Source: Bacteroidaceae bacterium (GTDB lineage Bacteria; Bacteroidota; Bacteroidia; Bacteroidales; Bacteroidaceae). Taken from it: a DNA stretch of 57,839 nucleotides. Of the stretch, positions 1-7,173 are shown piece after piece; within the stretch, counting starts at the first letter, position 1, and each line of letters begins with the position of its first letter. The notes below the pieces were generated by a model. The model searched no databases. It was not told the DNA's origin and saw only the letters and a list, made by a program, of their open reading frames with translations. The stretch is taken from contig JAFQBG010000027.1 of assembly GCA_017416705.1 (NCBI GenBank), positions 1 through 57,839 of the forward strand. The letters run 5' to 3'. Both the position numbers and the translations under genes were made by a program.

Positions 1-172
1 AAAATATTGAAGTAAACTTCATATTTTTCGCTCGTTTCTTTATATCTTTGATGTAAACATCGAAGATAGTAGTGCACTCGCTGTAAAAAATATTGAAGTA
101 AACTTCATATTTTTCGCTCGTTTCTTTATATCTTTGCGGTAAACGGCGAAAATAGTCTGCACTCGCTTTGAA
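1..172. repeat. 86-bp tandem direct repeat with promoter-like boxes
   Basis: Two head-to-tail copies with a period of 86 bp (1-86 and 87-172). The first 50 bases of each copy are identical; the second halves diverge. Each copy carries a small TAAA-loop hairpin at its start (GAAG-TAAA-CTTC at 9-20 and again at 95-106), the word CGCTCGTTT, and a TATCTTTG box (43-50 and 129-136) that fits the Bacteroidota -7 consensus TAnnTTTG. A second hairpin with a TAAA loop follows in copy 1 (GATG-TAAA-CATC at 51-61). No open frame of interest crosses it. It may supply promoters for frr-rsgA or be an interspersed repeat. Confidence 0.75.
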
Positions 173-282
173 ATATCGAACCAAGTTTCGTATATCTTGC
201 TCGTTTGTAGCTATTTTGGTGAAAATGTTTGGTTTTGCAATGCACCAAGCAGCAGTTGAATTAACGATAAATAAAAAATATT
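173..282. other. Leader region upstream of frr
   Basis: Non-coding. It continues the repeat style of 1-172 with another TATATC-x-GCTCGTTT-CTATTTT string near 190-216, which is echoed upstream of the ABC-F gene near 13087-13112. The last 20 bases before frr are A/T-rich, as is usual for start sites in this phylum. No clear -33/-7 promoter was found here other than the boxes inside the upstream repeat. Confidence 0.4.
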
Positions 283-843
283 ATGTTAGATGTAAAAGTT
301 TGTCTCGGTGAGGCCGAGGAGATGATGGAGCTTGCCATCATGCATTTGGAAGAGGAGTATTCGCATATTCGTGCCGGAAAAGCAAATCCTCATTTGCTCG
401 ATTGTGTGCGTGTGAGTTCATACGGTTCCGAGGTTCCTTTGAACAATGTGGCTACAATTACCACCCCCGATTTAAGAACAATTTCCATAAAGCCTTGGGA
501 CAAGAGTATGTTCAGTGCCATCGAGAAGGCTATAATAGACTCGCCCGTGGGTATAATGCCTGCCAACAACGGCGAGGTTATAATAGTGGCTATCCCACCA
601 TTGACAGGGGAGCGTCGCGAACAATTGGTGAAACAGTGCGCACGCGAACTCGAAACAGCAAAGATAAGTGTTCGCAATGCTCGTCGTGACTGTATAGATG
701 CTCTTAAAAAAGCAGTAAAGGATGGCATGCCCGAGGATATGTCGAAAGACGGCGAGGATAAATTGCAGAAAATACACGACAAATATATAAAGAAGGCCGA
801 GGAAATTTTTGCAGCCAAGGAGAAGGAGATAATGACTGTGTAA
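283..843 (+). CDS. frr: Ribosome recycling factor
   Basis: Cytoplasmic translation factor that, with EF-G, splits the post-termination ribosome so that subunits and mRNA are reused. The 186-residue length is the family norm. Visible family motifs include RAGKANP near residues 31-37, LNNVATI near 53-59, the RTISIKPWDKSM stretch near 65-76, GIMPANNG near 90-97 and the IPPLTGERR segment near 104-112, followed by the long C-terminal helix arm. The start is the first ATG after an A/T-rich leader. It lies 12 bp upstream of rsgA on the same strand, so the two form a ribosome-maintenance operon. Nothing unusual was seen. Confidence 0.97.
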   Translation: MLDVKVCLGEAEEMMELAIMHLEEEYSHIRAGKANPHLLDCVRVSSYGSEVPLNNVATITTPDLRTISIKPWDKSMFSAIEKAIIDSPVGIMPANNGEVIIVAIPPLTGERREQLVKQCARELETAKISVRNARRDCIDALKKAVKDGMPEDMSKDGEDKLQKIHDKYIKKAEEIFAAKEKEIMTV

Positions 844-855
844 GGGGCTATCGCT

Positions 856-1791
856 GTGGCACAAGGTACGGTAATAAAAAACGCCGGGAGCGTATATGTG
901 GTGCGTCTTGACGATGGCAGCATTGTCGAATGTCGTGTGAAGGGTAATTTTCGTCTGAAAGGGATAAAAAGTACCAATCCGGTGGCTGTTGGCGATGCTG
1001 TGCAAATTATGCAACGCGACGATGGCACTGCATATATCACCGACATATTGCCTCGCAGAAACTATATTGTGCGTAAGGCTTCGAATTTGTCAAAACAGTC
1101 GCATATTTTAGCGGCTAATATCGACTTGTGCTTTTTGGTTGTCACAATAAGCCATCCGGTGACTTCCACTACCTTCATCGACCGTTTCTTGGCTTCTGCC
1201 GAGGCCTATCGGGTGCCGGTGGTTCTTGTTTTTAACAAAACCGATTTATACTCCGATGCGCAGAGCGAGGAGCTCGATTATTTGGTCGCGCTCTACAATA
1301 GCATTGGTTACGACTGCCTCCGATGCTCGGCAGCAACGGGCGAGGGCATATCGCAGCTGATGGACAGCATGCGTGGCAAGGTGGTGTTGCTGGCGGGGAA
1401 CTCGGGCGTGGGCAAGTCGAGCCTTCTGAACGCTGTTGCACCCTCGGTGGCGGCGAAGGTTGGTGAAATATCACGTATGCACGACACCGGCATGCACACA
1501 ACTACATATTCCGAGATGTTCTGTATAATGCCCGATACCTATCTTGTAGATACCCCGGGAGTAAAAGGCTTTGGCTCCTACGACATGGACCACGACGAGA
1601 TTGCACACTATTTCGTGGAGTTTTTTGCCTTGTCGGGCCAATGTAAATATGGCAACTGCACACATACCCATGAGCCGGGTTGCGCTGTGCTTGCCGCATT
1701 GGAGCATGGTATGATAGCGCTGTCGCGTTATCAGTCCTATTTAAGCATGCTCGAAGACAAAGACGAGGGTAAATACCGATTATCGGAGTAG
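856..1791 (+). CDS. rsgA: Ribosome small-subunit GTPase RsgA
   Basis: Circularly permuted GTPase that checks late maturation of the 30S subunit. The 311-residue protein has an N-terminal OB fold (about 1-75). The GTPase motifs then run in permuted order: G4 NKTD at 127-130, G1 GNSGVGKSS at 181-189 and G3 DTPG at 232-235. The C-terminal zinc site is C263, C268, H270 and C276 in the GQCKYGNCTHTHEPGC stretch. Translation starts at a GTG (856) just after frr, because the family's N-terminal sequence begins there and no ATG suits. It ends before a strong bidirectional terminator shared with convergent asd. Confidence 0.97.
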   Translation: MAQGTVIKNAGSVYVVRLDDGSIVECRVKGNFRLKGIKSTNPVAVGDAVQIMQRDDGTAYITDILPRRNYIVRKASNLSKQSHILAANIDLCFLVVTISHPVTSTTFIDRFLASAEAYRVPVVLVFNKTDLYSDAQSEELDYLVALYNSIGYDCLRCSAATGEGISQLMDSMRGKVVLLAGNSGVGKSSLLNAVAPSVAAKVGEISRMHDTGMHTTTYSEMFCIMPDTYLVDTPGVKGFGSYDMDHDEIAHYFVEFFALSGQCKYGNCTHTHEPGCAVLAALEHGMIALSRYQSYLSMLEDKDEGKYRLSE

Positions 1792-1853
1792 CATAGACAC
1801 TGAAACTACAAAACCATCGCGTGCAACGACATACTCTTGCAGTCGTTGCCATC

Positions 1854-1902
1854 ATTATAAAACAGAGCCGAACAGCATCGCTGTTCGGCTCTGTTTTATA
1901 AT
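1854..1902. terminator. Bidirectional terminator between rsgA and asd
   Basis: A perfect 23-bp stem (1854-1876 paired with 1880-1902) with a 3-nt ATC loop. The outer part of the stem is A/T-rich, so a T-run follows the GC core on either strand. It sits 62 bp after rsgA and 15 bp beyond the asd stop, so it can serve both convergent genes. A smaller hairpin with 8-bp arms (1823-1830 and 1842-1849) lies just before it. Confidence 0.9.
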
Positions 1903-1916
1903 GGTTTGCTTTGTTC

Positions 1917-2921
1917 CTATTTAGGGTTCTTTATAAGATATTCTGCTATTTGCACTGCGTTAAGGGCTGCGCCTTTTTTAATCTGGTCGCCCACAATCCA
2001 CATGGTGATGCCGTTGGGGTTTGTCAAATCCTTGCGTATGCGGCCTGCATATACGGGGTCTTTGCCTGCAAGGAACAAAGGCATGGGGTACTCTTTTTTC
2101 TCGGGGTTGTCCATAAGCACCAATCCCTCGCCGTTGGCAATGGCGTCGCGTACTTGTTCCACGCTTAGCGGCTCTTCGGTCTCAATCCATAGCGATTGCG
2201 AGTGCGAACGCAATGCCGGTACACGTACACAGGTGGCACTAACTGCTATGTCGGAGTGCATTATCTTACGTGTCTCGTTGAACATTTTCATTTCCTCCTT
2301 GGTGTAGCCGTTGTCGGTGAATACGTCTATCTGTGGTATTACGTTAAACGCCAATTGGTATGCGAATTTTTCCACAGTGGGCTCCTCGCCTGCAAGCACT
2401 TGACGATATTGCTCGTAAAGTTCGGCCATAGCCGATGCTCCTGCTCCGCTTGCTGCCTGATAGGTGGATGCGTGTACACGTTTTATGTGCGACATGTTCT
2501 CTATGGCTTTCAAGGCAACTACCATCTGTATGGTGGTGCAGTTGGGGTTGGCTATGATGTTTCTGGGAGTGTTATATGCATCGGTGGGGTTTACCTCGGG
2601 TACAACAAGGGGCACATCGCTGTCCATGCGGAATGCGCTGGAATTATCTATCATGATGGCACCATGCTTTGTGATGGTTTCGGCATATTCCAATGAGACA
2701 CTGCCACCTGCCGACACAAAGGCATAGTCAACACCCTTGAAATCGTCATTGTGTTGTAGCTCCTTTACAGTGTAATCGGTTCCGCGGAAATTATACACCT
2801 GCCCTGCACTGCGAGCCGAGCCGAAAAGTACAAGCTCGTCGAATGGAAAGTTTCTCTCGTCGAGAACGCGGAGGAATTCCTGACCTACGGCTCCGCTTAC
2901 TCCTACAATTGCTATTTTCAT
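1917..2921 (-). CDS. asd: Aspartate-semialdehyde dehydrogenase
   Basis: NADPH-dependent reduction of beta-aspartyl phosphate to aspartate semialdehyde, the branch point to lysine/diaminopimelate, methionine and threonine. The 334-residue protein starts with the nucleotide-binding [10 protein letters not shown] (7-16). The catalytic cysteine is C128 in NPNCTT, the SGAGASAM segment follows, and the RSHSQS motif carries the active-site histidine. The start is the only ATG that keeps the Rossmann strand at the N terminus. It is transcribed alone, convergent with rsgA, from a likely -7 box at 2995-3002. Nothing anomalous was seen. Confidence 0.97.
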   Translation of the reverse strand: MKIAIVGVSGAVGQEFLRVLDERNFPFDELVLFGSARSAGQVYNFRGTDYTVKELQHNDDFKGVDYAFVSAGGSVSLEYAETITKHGAIMIDNSSAFRMDSDVPLVVPEVNPTDAYNTPRNIIANPNCTTIQMVVALKAIENMSHIKRVHASTYQAASGAGASAMAELYEQYRQVLAGEEPTVEKFAYQLAFNVIPQIDVFTDNGYTKEEMKMFNETRKIMHSDIAVSATCVRVPALRSHSQSLWIETEEPLSVEQVRDAIANGEGLVLMDNPEKKEYPMPLFLAGKDPVYAGRIRKDLTNPNGITMWIVGDQIKKGAALNAVQIAEYLIKNPK

Positions 2922-2994
2922 TTTTTAATAAAATATATAGATTCCTTTATGTCACGTTAAAAAATTCTTGTGGCATTATTTTGTAATTCGTGTG

Positions 2995-3002
2995 CAAAGG
3001 TA
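2995..3002 (-). promoter_or_regulatory. asd: Putative asd promoter -7 box
   Basis: On the minus strand this reads TACCTTTG, an exact match to the Bacteroidota -7 consensus TAnnTTTG, about 74 bp upstream of the asd start codon. No convincing TTTG -33 element lies 19-21 bp upstream of it. Confidence 0.5.
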
Positions 3003-3371
3003 TAGAAAATATTTCAAAAACGCTTTGTTTGTAATATATTATATCATAATGAATATGTTTGAAATTGTGAAAATACAATTTTATATAGATTTTGTGAAAT
3101 CTAAGAAGTTTATTTAAAAAATAATGTGTAATTTTGTCCTGAATATTGTTGCATGAAATCTACGCCGATGCAGTATTCTGAATATTAAGATATTCAGAAT
3201 TGTGGTTGTGGTGGGTGCAATATATCACTGTATATTTAAAAGCGTTTATCATGCTTTTGTTTTTGACAGCTTGAAATCTCGCAAATTTCCAGATGTAGTC
3301 AAAAAAAGCAACGATAGATGCTCATGGGATGTTTATATAGATATGAACCAAATGTATTAATCAGCAGTTAA
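3003..3371. other. AT-rich gap with small inverted repeats, no gene
   Basis: No supported gene. The stretch is strongly A/T-rich compared with the flanking housekeeping genes. It holds an inverted repeat TTCTGAATATT...GATATTCAGAA near 3176-3199, and a weak stem (AAAAGC 3238-3243 with GCTTTT 3253-3258) followed by a short T-run that could act as a terminator. It marks the left edge of an AT-rich island running to about 9660. Confidence 0.4.
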
Positions 3372-3379
3372 TATTTTTG
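3372..3379 (+). promoter_or_regulatory. Putative promoter -7 box of the small RNA
   Basis: TATTTTTG fits TAnnTTTG and would place transcription start near 3386, immediately before the structured element at 3386-3497. No good -33 TTTG was found at the expected distance. Confidence 0.45.
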
Positions 3380-3385
3380 GTGTGG

Positions 3386-3497
3386 TGTCGTTATATCATC
3401 GGCGTGGGTTTCTGCGTTGCTCGTTTTACTACATCGGGCAATGCGAGAGCCTCAAGCTGTGGAACGAGTGACATGGTCAGATCTCCACGCTTTTTTG
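3386..3497 (+). ncRNA. Candidate stand-alone structured small RNA (4.5S-like rod)
   Basis: About 105-110 nt between a consensus -7 box and a T-run. It can fold as one long rod. P1 is 3402-3408 with 3484-3490 (GCGTGG/CCACGC plus a G-T pair). P2 is 3411-3414 with 3478-3481. P3 is 3420-3425 with 3463-3468 (CTCGTT/AACGAG). P4 is 3429-3433 with 3458-3462. P5 is 3436-3439 with 3449-3452. P1 is followed directly by six T, as in an intrinsic terminator. The size and single-rod layout resemble bacterial small SRP RNA, and the apical strands (TCGGG and AAGCTG) recall the SRP TCAGG/AAGCAG loop, but they differ from it at conserved positions and there is no GGAA tetraloop. Identity is therefore open. The open frame through it from 3377 is judged not to be coding. 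Confidence 0.5.
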
Positions 3498-3558
3498 TGT
3501 ATGGTATAAATTATTTAATAAAAAACGTTTGGTTTTGGGGATTCGGCCATACACAAAA
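3493..3558. repeat. 12-bp inverted repeat in the leader of the lipoprotein gene
   Basis: TTTTGTGTATGG at 3493-3504 is the exact reverse complement of CCATACACAAAA at 3547-3558. The 42-bp spacer is A/T-rich. The right arm ends 10 bp before the lipoprotein start codon. It could be a leader hairpin that hides the start region, or the trace of an insertion. Confidence 0.5.
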
Positions 3559-3568
3559 TTTAAAATTT

Positions 3569-4699
3569 ATGAAAAAAAACAAAAACCTTCTATGGGTTCT
3601 TTTAGTGAGTTTAATCTCTATTCCTTTCACTTCATGTTCGTCCGATGATGGTGGTGAGACTGTTACATTGTCAACAGATAAGACATCGCTTTATTTTTCA
3701 TCTAATGCCGATGCAAGCAATGAATTCAAAATCATCTCAAATTCGGAGTGGAGTATAACCTGTCCTGATTGGATAAACATAAGTTCAAAATCAGGTAATG
3801 GTGATGCAGTAATCAATGTAACAACCAAGACAAGAAATGCTTCTGGTGTGGAAAGAAGTTCTGATTTGGTTATTTCGGCTAGCGGTAAAACAGCAACGGT
3901 GTTGCTTGTTCAAGAGCCTTTATATGCAAATTGCACAGTAAACATAAAAAACGAACTTATAATGAGCCAAGGTTTTTATGGAGAATATGTGTTCTCTGAC
4001 AATGTAGCAGGTCTTTTTGATGTATGTTTCGATAAAAGTATCGAGAATGAATATACAGATGAAGAATTGTATAACCATATTATTACAAGCGTGGAACCTA
4101 CGTCCAAAGATGAAGCAGAAGATTTTGCTTATGGCAATATAGAACCTGAAACGGATTGTCTTCTATGTATCATACCCTATACAATTGTAGATGGTATGCG
4201 AAAGTATGGTCCAATGACAAAAAAATATTATACAACCAAGGCTAGTACAATTTCAAGTGATGCAATCATTACATATGTAAATTACACATCAGCATTATGG
4301 AAATTTAATGTACAGAAATACAGCAAATGTGCACGTTATTACATGGTTAGCTTGGAATCTTACATACCTGCATATTATGCTTCGTCGGGGTTTGATATCA
4401 TCTTGGCACAACTAACTAGAGAATTAATAGAAGAAGGGGAAATTGATTACCATACAAATGATGGAGCTTTCTCTATTTCACGTTCACAAGATGCAAGCGA
4501 TTTTACAATATGGACATGGGGCGTAAATGACAAAGGTGAGTTTTCTAGCAACATTAGTTGGAATTATAAAACAACCGACAATTATTACAATTCGGTGTTG
4601 AACAACAATAAACAAAAGGAACAATTCGAAAATATAAAGATGTCAAAAACTGAATATAATACTTTAAAAAATAGTATTAAAGTTATTGAATTGAAATAA
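3569..4699 (+). CDS. BACON-domain lipoprotein, partner candidate of C10 peptidase
   Basis: A 376-residue surface or periplasmic lipoprotein. The signal peptide ends in FTSC with lipid-accepting C23, followed by SSDDGGE, an acidic stretch typical of exported Bacteroidota lipoproteins. A BACON-type beta-sandwich covers about residues 30-117 (EWSITCPDWINISSKSG, with a closing VLLVQEP). BACON domains usually bind glycan or mucin, but function cannot be read from sequence. Residues 118-376 match nothing I recognise; they are rich in Tyr, Asn and paired Cys. An in-frame ATG at 3377 would add 64 residues that run through a structured RNA, so the start is set at 3569, where the signal peptide begins. 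It lies 14 bp upstream of the C10 peptidase gene, so the two are co-transcribed. Base composition is AT-rich. Confidence 0.85.
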   Translation: MKKNKNLLWVLLVSLISIPFTSCSSDDGGETVTLSTDKTSLYFSSNADASNEFKIISNSEWSITCPDWINISSKSGNGDAVINVTTKTRNASGVERSSDLVISASGKTATVLLVQEPLYANCTVNIKNELIMSQGFYGEYVFSDNVAGLFDVCFDKSIENEYTDEELYNHIITSVEPTSKDEAEDFAYGNIEPETDCLLCIIPYTIVDGMRKYGPMTKKYYTTKASTISSDAIITYVNYTSALWKFNVQKYSKCARYYMVSLESYIPAYYASSGFDIILAQLTRELIEEGEIDYHTNDGAFSISRSQDASDFTIWTWGVNDKGEFSSNISWNYKTTDNYYNSVLNNNKQKEQFENIKMSKTEYNTLKNSIKVIELK

Positions 4700-4713
4700 G
4701 AAAATTATCAATC

Positions 4714-6927
4714 ATGTATTTAAATTTATTATATAAGAAACAAGCTGCATTTCTATTATGCAGCTTGTTTGTGCTATCTATCTCGGCACAGGATAATTCC
4801 ATAAAAAAACTTAATAATGTAGTACATTCATTTATGGGAAAGAGATTCGATAGCGAAGTTTCACAGCTTGAAACAACAAAGATTACATGTGCTTCTGATA
4901 TCTTTACTAAGGGATCAAAGAAGGACGATAGGATTGATTTCTTTTACATATACGAAGTTTCCGACAAAAACAACAAACATGGATTTGCCATAATATTAAA
5001 TGATACCATACACCCCAAAATACTCGGTTATTCCGATAACTCAAGATTTAATGTCGAAAATATTCCATCTAATGTAAAATCTTGGCTTAAAAGTTACGGT
5101 AATAATAATAGCGATAACAAAGAAAAAATCAAGATTGATTTAGCAAAAAAAGAAGTTGAACCACTACTGGGTAATACAATGTGGGGGCAAAGTGAGCCTT
5201 TTAACTCTAAATGTCCTACGTATATTAAACAAAATTGTCTTACAGGATGTGTTGCAACTGGAATGGCACAAGTCATGTATTACCATAAATACCCTAGATG
5301 TGGTAATGGATATATATCATATAGTACATCTTCCCTTGGGATAAATGTTACAAGAAATTTAAATAATTACCCCATAGAATGGGAACTCATGTTGGATAAT
5401 TATACTAATGATTATTCTCAAAAAAATGCCGACGCTGTTGCAGACCTTATGTTTAGTTGCGGTGCATCAGTTAACATGGATTATGCAACGGGGGCAAGTG
5501 GGGCGAAACAATATATGCTATTGGGAGCTTATATAAATAATTTCAAATATGACAAAGATGCGTTTTTCGCAATAAGAGATTTTTGTGATGACGAAAATTG
5601 GCATAACTTACTTTTAAATGAACTTAACGAGAACAGACCTGTAAACTATGGTGGAACGAGCAGTGTTGATGGAGGACACTCATTTGTTATTGATGGATAT
5701 AAAATTTTAGATAATGAAAATTTTCCTTATTATCATATTAATTGGGGTTGGGAAGGTTTCTGCGATGGTTATTATCTACTATCGGATATGTGTCCTGTTT
5801 CAAATGGAATATCTTACAGCGAAAGTGGTTTTACCGGTGTACACCAAATGTTGTTGGGGGTTAAGCCCGAAGATAATATTGACCAAAACAGAAATATATT
5901 CTTCGCAAACGGATATAATGTTTCATCAACATTAGTTCCATCGGGGTGTAATGTGAAGATATCAATACCGGAAATATACAACATGTCATTAAATACATTT
6001 AATGGAGAAATTAAAGCTTATCTTATATCCGATAACAATGAAGAAATATTTATAGGTTCAGTGAATATTGAAAAACTTGAATACATATACGGGGTAAACA
6101 AATTAAGTATATCGGCAAATATACCGAATGGTATTGCTGATGCTACATATCTTGTAGAATTACGCTCAAAATGTTACGAATTCGAGAACGAACAGAAAGT
6201 CTATTCATCTTCATATCCTCAAATAACAATAGAAAATAGTTTAGGGGAAATATCCATGCCTTATGAGTTGGGAACATCTGAATTAGAAATCATTCCATTT
6301 AGCGGGAATGAAACTGACTTCATTTTGCGAGCTTACGAAATTATTAATTTAACAGAAGAAACATTTACAGGTAGTCTAAACGCATTTATCATCTCCCAAG
6401 ACGACAATGCAGTTGCCATACTTGAAAGTTCTGTTTTTGTAGAGACCTTAAATTCGTATGAAATATCATCTAAACCTTTTGATTTTAAAATAACAATACC
6501 TTGTAACTTAAAAGAAGGAAACTATAAATTATGTTTGGGTTTGAAAAATTCAGAAAATAAAATTTTATCTTTTGTAAATTATTACGATATAATAAAACCT
6601 GAATATTACACAAGAGAAAAAGCTTATATTTCAATGGAAGTTCAGAAAGACTCTGTTTGTGTAGGCGGATATAGTTTTGTACGAAATAAAGATGCAACAG
6701 ACATAGAAAAAATAAGATATAAAGATATAGAACTTAAACATATTAAAAAAGGATTAACAATATATAATAAAGGAAACTTTGATGTTGATATTGCAATACA
6801 CAATGAATGCGGAGTACAAATATGTTCACAATTATTATGTTATGGAGCATCTACAACTTTACATCTTAGGCCCGGTGTTTATGTAATATCATATTGTGGT
6901 AGTAGCAAAAAGATATTAATTTATTAA
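4714..6927 (+). CDS. Secreted C10 (streptopain-like) cysteine peptidase
   Basis: A 737-residue secreted protease. A signal peptide ends near SISAQ (about residue 25). Residues 26-150 look like the streptopain/Spi-type inhibitory propeptide. The catalytic domain carries nucleophile C179 in GCVATGMAQVMYYHKYP and H322 in GGHSFVIDGY, followed by the NWGWEGFCDGYY Trp motif. A long beta-rich region (about 395-680) follows. The last 55 residues (LTIYNKGNFD ... GVYVISYCGSSKKILIY) resemble a type A type IX secretion C-terminal domain. The family cleaves host proteins; the true substrate is unknown. It is co-transcribed with the BACON lipoprotein 14 bp upstream. The gene is markedly AT-rich, suggesting transfer. 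An insertion-sequence remnant begins within about 25 bp of its stop, but its C terminus looks complete. Confidence 0.93.
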   Translation: MYLNLLYKKQAAFLLCSLFVLSISAQDNSIKKLNNVVHSFMGKRFDSEVSQLETTKITCASDIFTKGSKKDDRIDFFYIYEVSDKNNKHGFAIILNDTIHPKILGYSDNSRFNVENIPSNVKSWLKSYGNNNSDNKEKIKIDLAKKEVEPLLGNTMWGQSEPFNSKCPTYIKQNCLTGCVATGMAQVMYYHKYPRCGNGYISYSTSSLGINVTRNLNNYPIEWELMLDNYTNDYSQKNADAVADLMFSCGASVNMDYATGASGAKQYMLLGAYINNFKYDKDAFFAIRDFCDDENWHNLLLNELNENRPVNYGGTSSVDGGHSFVIDGYKILDNENFPYYHINWGWEGFCDGYYLLSDMCPVSNGISYSESGFTGVHQMLLGVKPEDNIDQNRNIFFANGYNVSSTLVPSGCNVKISIPEIYNMSLNTFNGEIKAYLISDNNEEIFIGSVNIEKLEYIYGVNKLSISANIPNGIADATYLVELRSKCYEFENEQKVYSSSYPQITIENSLGEISMPYELGTSELEIIPFSGNETDFILRAYEIINLTEETFTGSLNAFIISQDDNAVAILESSVFVETLNSYEISSKPFDFKITIPCNLKEGNYKLCLGLKNSENKILSFVNYYDIIKPEYYTREKAYISMEVQKDSVCVGGYSFVRNKDATDIEKIRYKDIELKHIKKGLTIYNKGNFDVDIAIHNECGVQICSQLLCYGASTTLHLRPGVYVISYCGSSKKILIY

Positions 6928-6951
6928 GAAACAGCACTGTTGTCTTATTAA

Positions 6952-7125
6952 AATACAATCTTCAAACACGATATGCAACTTGGCAGAAATATTTATGAAA
7001 TCTTGCTTATTTTGAGCATTTCGCTAACAGACAAAACATTCTTGAAAAAGCTCTTCGGCAAAACTTAATTTCAAAATTACAAAGAACTTATAGGATTTAA
7101 TGAGCCTGTTTTATTTAATTTTTAA
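6952..7125 (+). pseudogene. IS4-type transposase C-terminal remnant
   Basis: The frame from 6952 reads NTIFKHDMQLGRNIYEILLI, then LSISLTDKTFLKKLFGKT, a TAA at 7066-7068, and then FQNYKELIGFNEPVLFNF to a TAA at 7123-7125. The pattern 'IYEIL-ILSISLTDKT-L-LF-KT' followed by a short tail is how Bacteroidota IS4-family transposases end, as I remember them. The internal TAA sits where those proteins usually have Asn, so it looks like decay. The catalytic DDE core is missing: the frame closes at 6949-6951, just beyond the C10 gene. Only the last ~57 codons remain. The assignment rests on motif memory, not a search. Confidence 0.65.
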
Positions 7126-7151
7126 CCAGTCTCTAATTTTTATGGGACACT
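7126..7151 (+). mobile_element. Probable right end of the IS remnant
   Basis: Directly after the transposase tail come the strings TCTCTAATTTTTATGGGACAC and then TAATGA. Such a GGGACAC end after the transposase stop fits the terminal inverted repeat of an IS element, though no left end is present in the window for comparison. The MORN-protein gene begins immediately beyond it, so its upstream region may have been set or replaced by this insertion. Confidence 0.4.
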
Positions 7152-7173
7152 AATGACTAATAATTATTTTAAA

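Noticed and set aside
1-172. CRISPR array
   Set aside because: Only two long, adjoining, partly diverged copies without spacers of uniform length and no cas genes.
390-1046. Long minus-strand open frames over frr and rsgA
   Set aside because: They are antisense shadows of clearly conserved genes, with no recognisable protein features.
3386-3497. Firm naming of the small RNA as ffs (4.5S)
   Set aside because: Size and rod shape fit, but the conserved SRP loop positions and GGAA tetraloop are not matched, so the name was withheld.
3377-3568. 64-residue N-terminal extension of the BACON lipoprotein frame
   Set aside because: It would translate through a hairpin-rich RNA with its own terminator-like T-run and would bury the lipoprotein signal peptide; the true start is the signal-peptide ATG at 3569.
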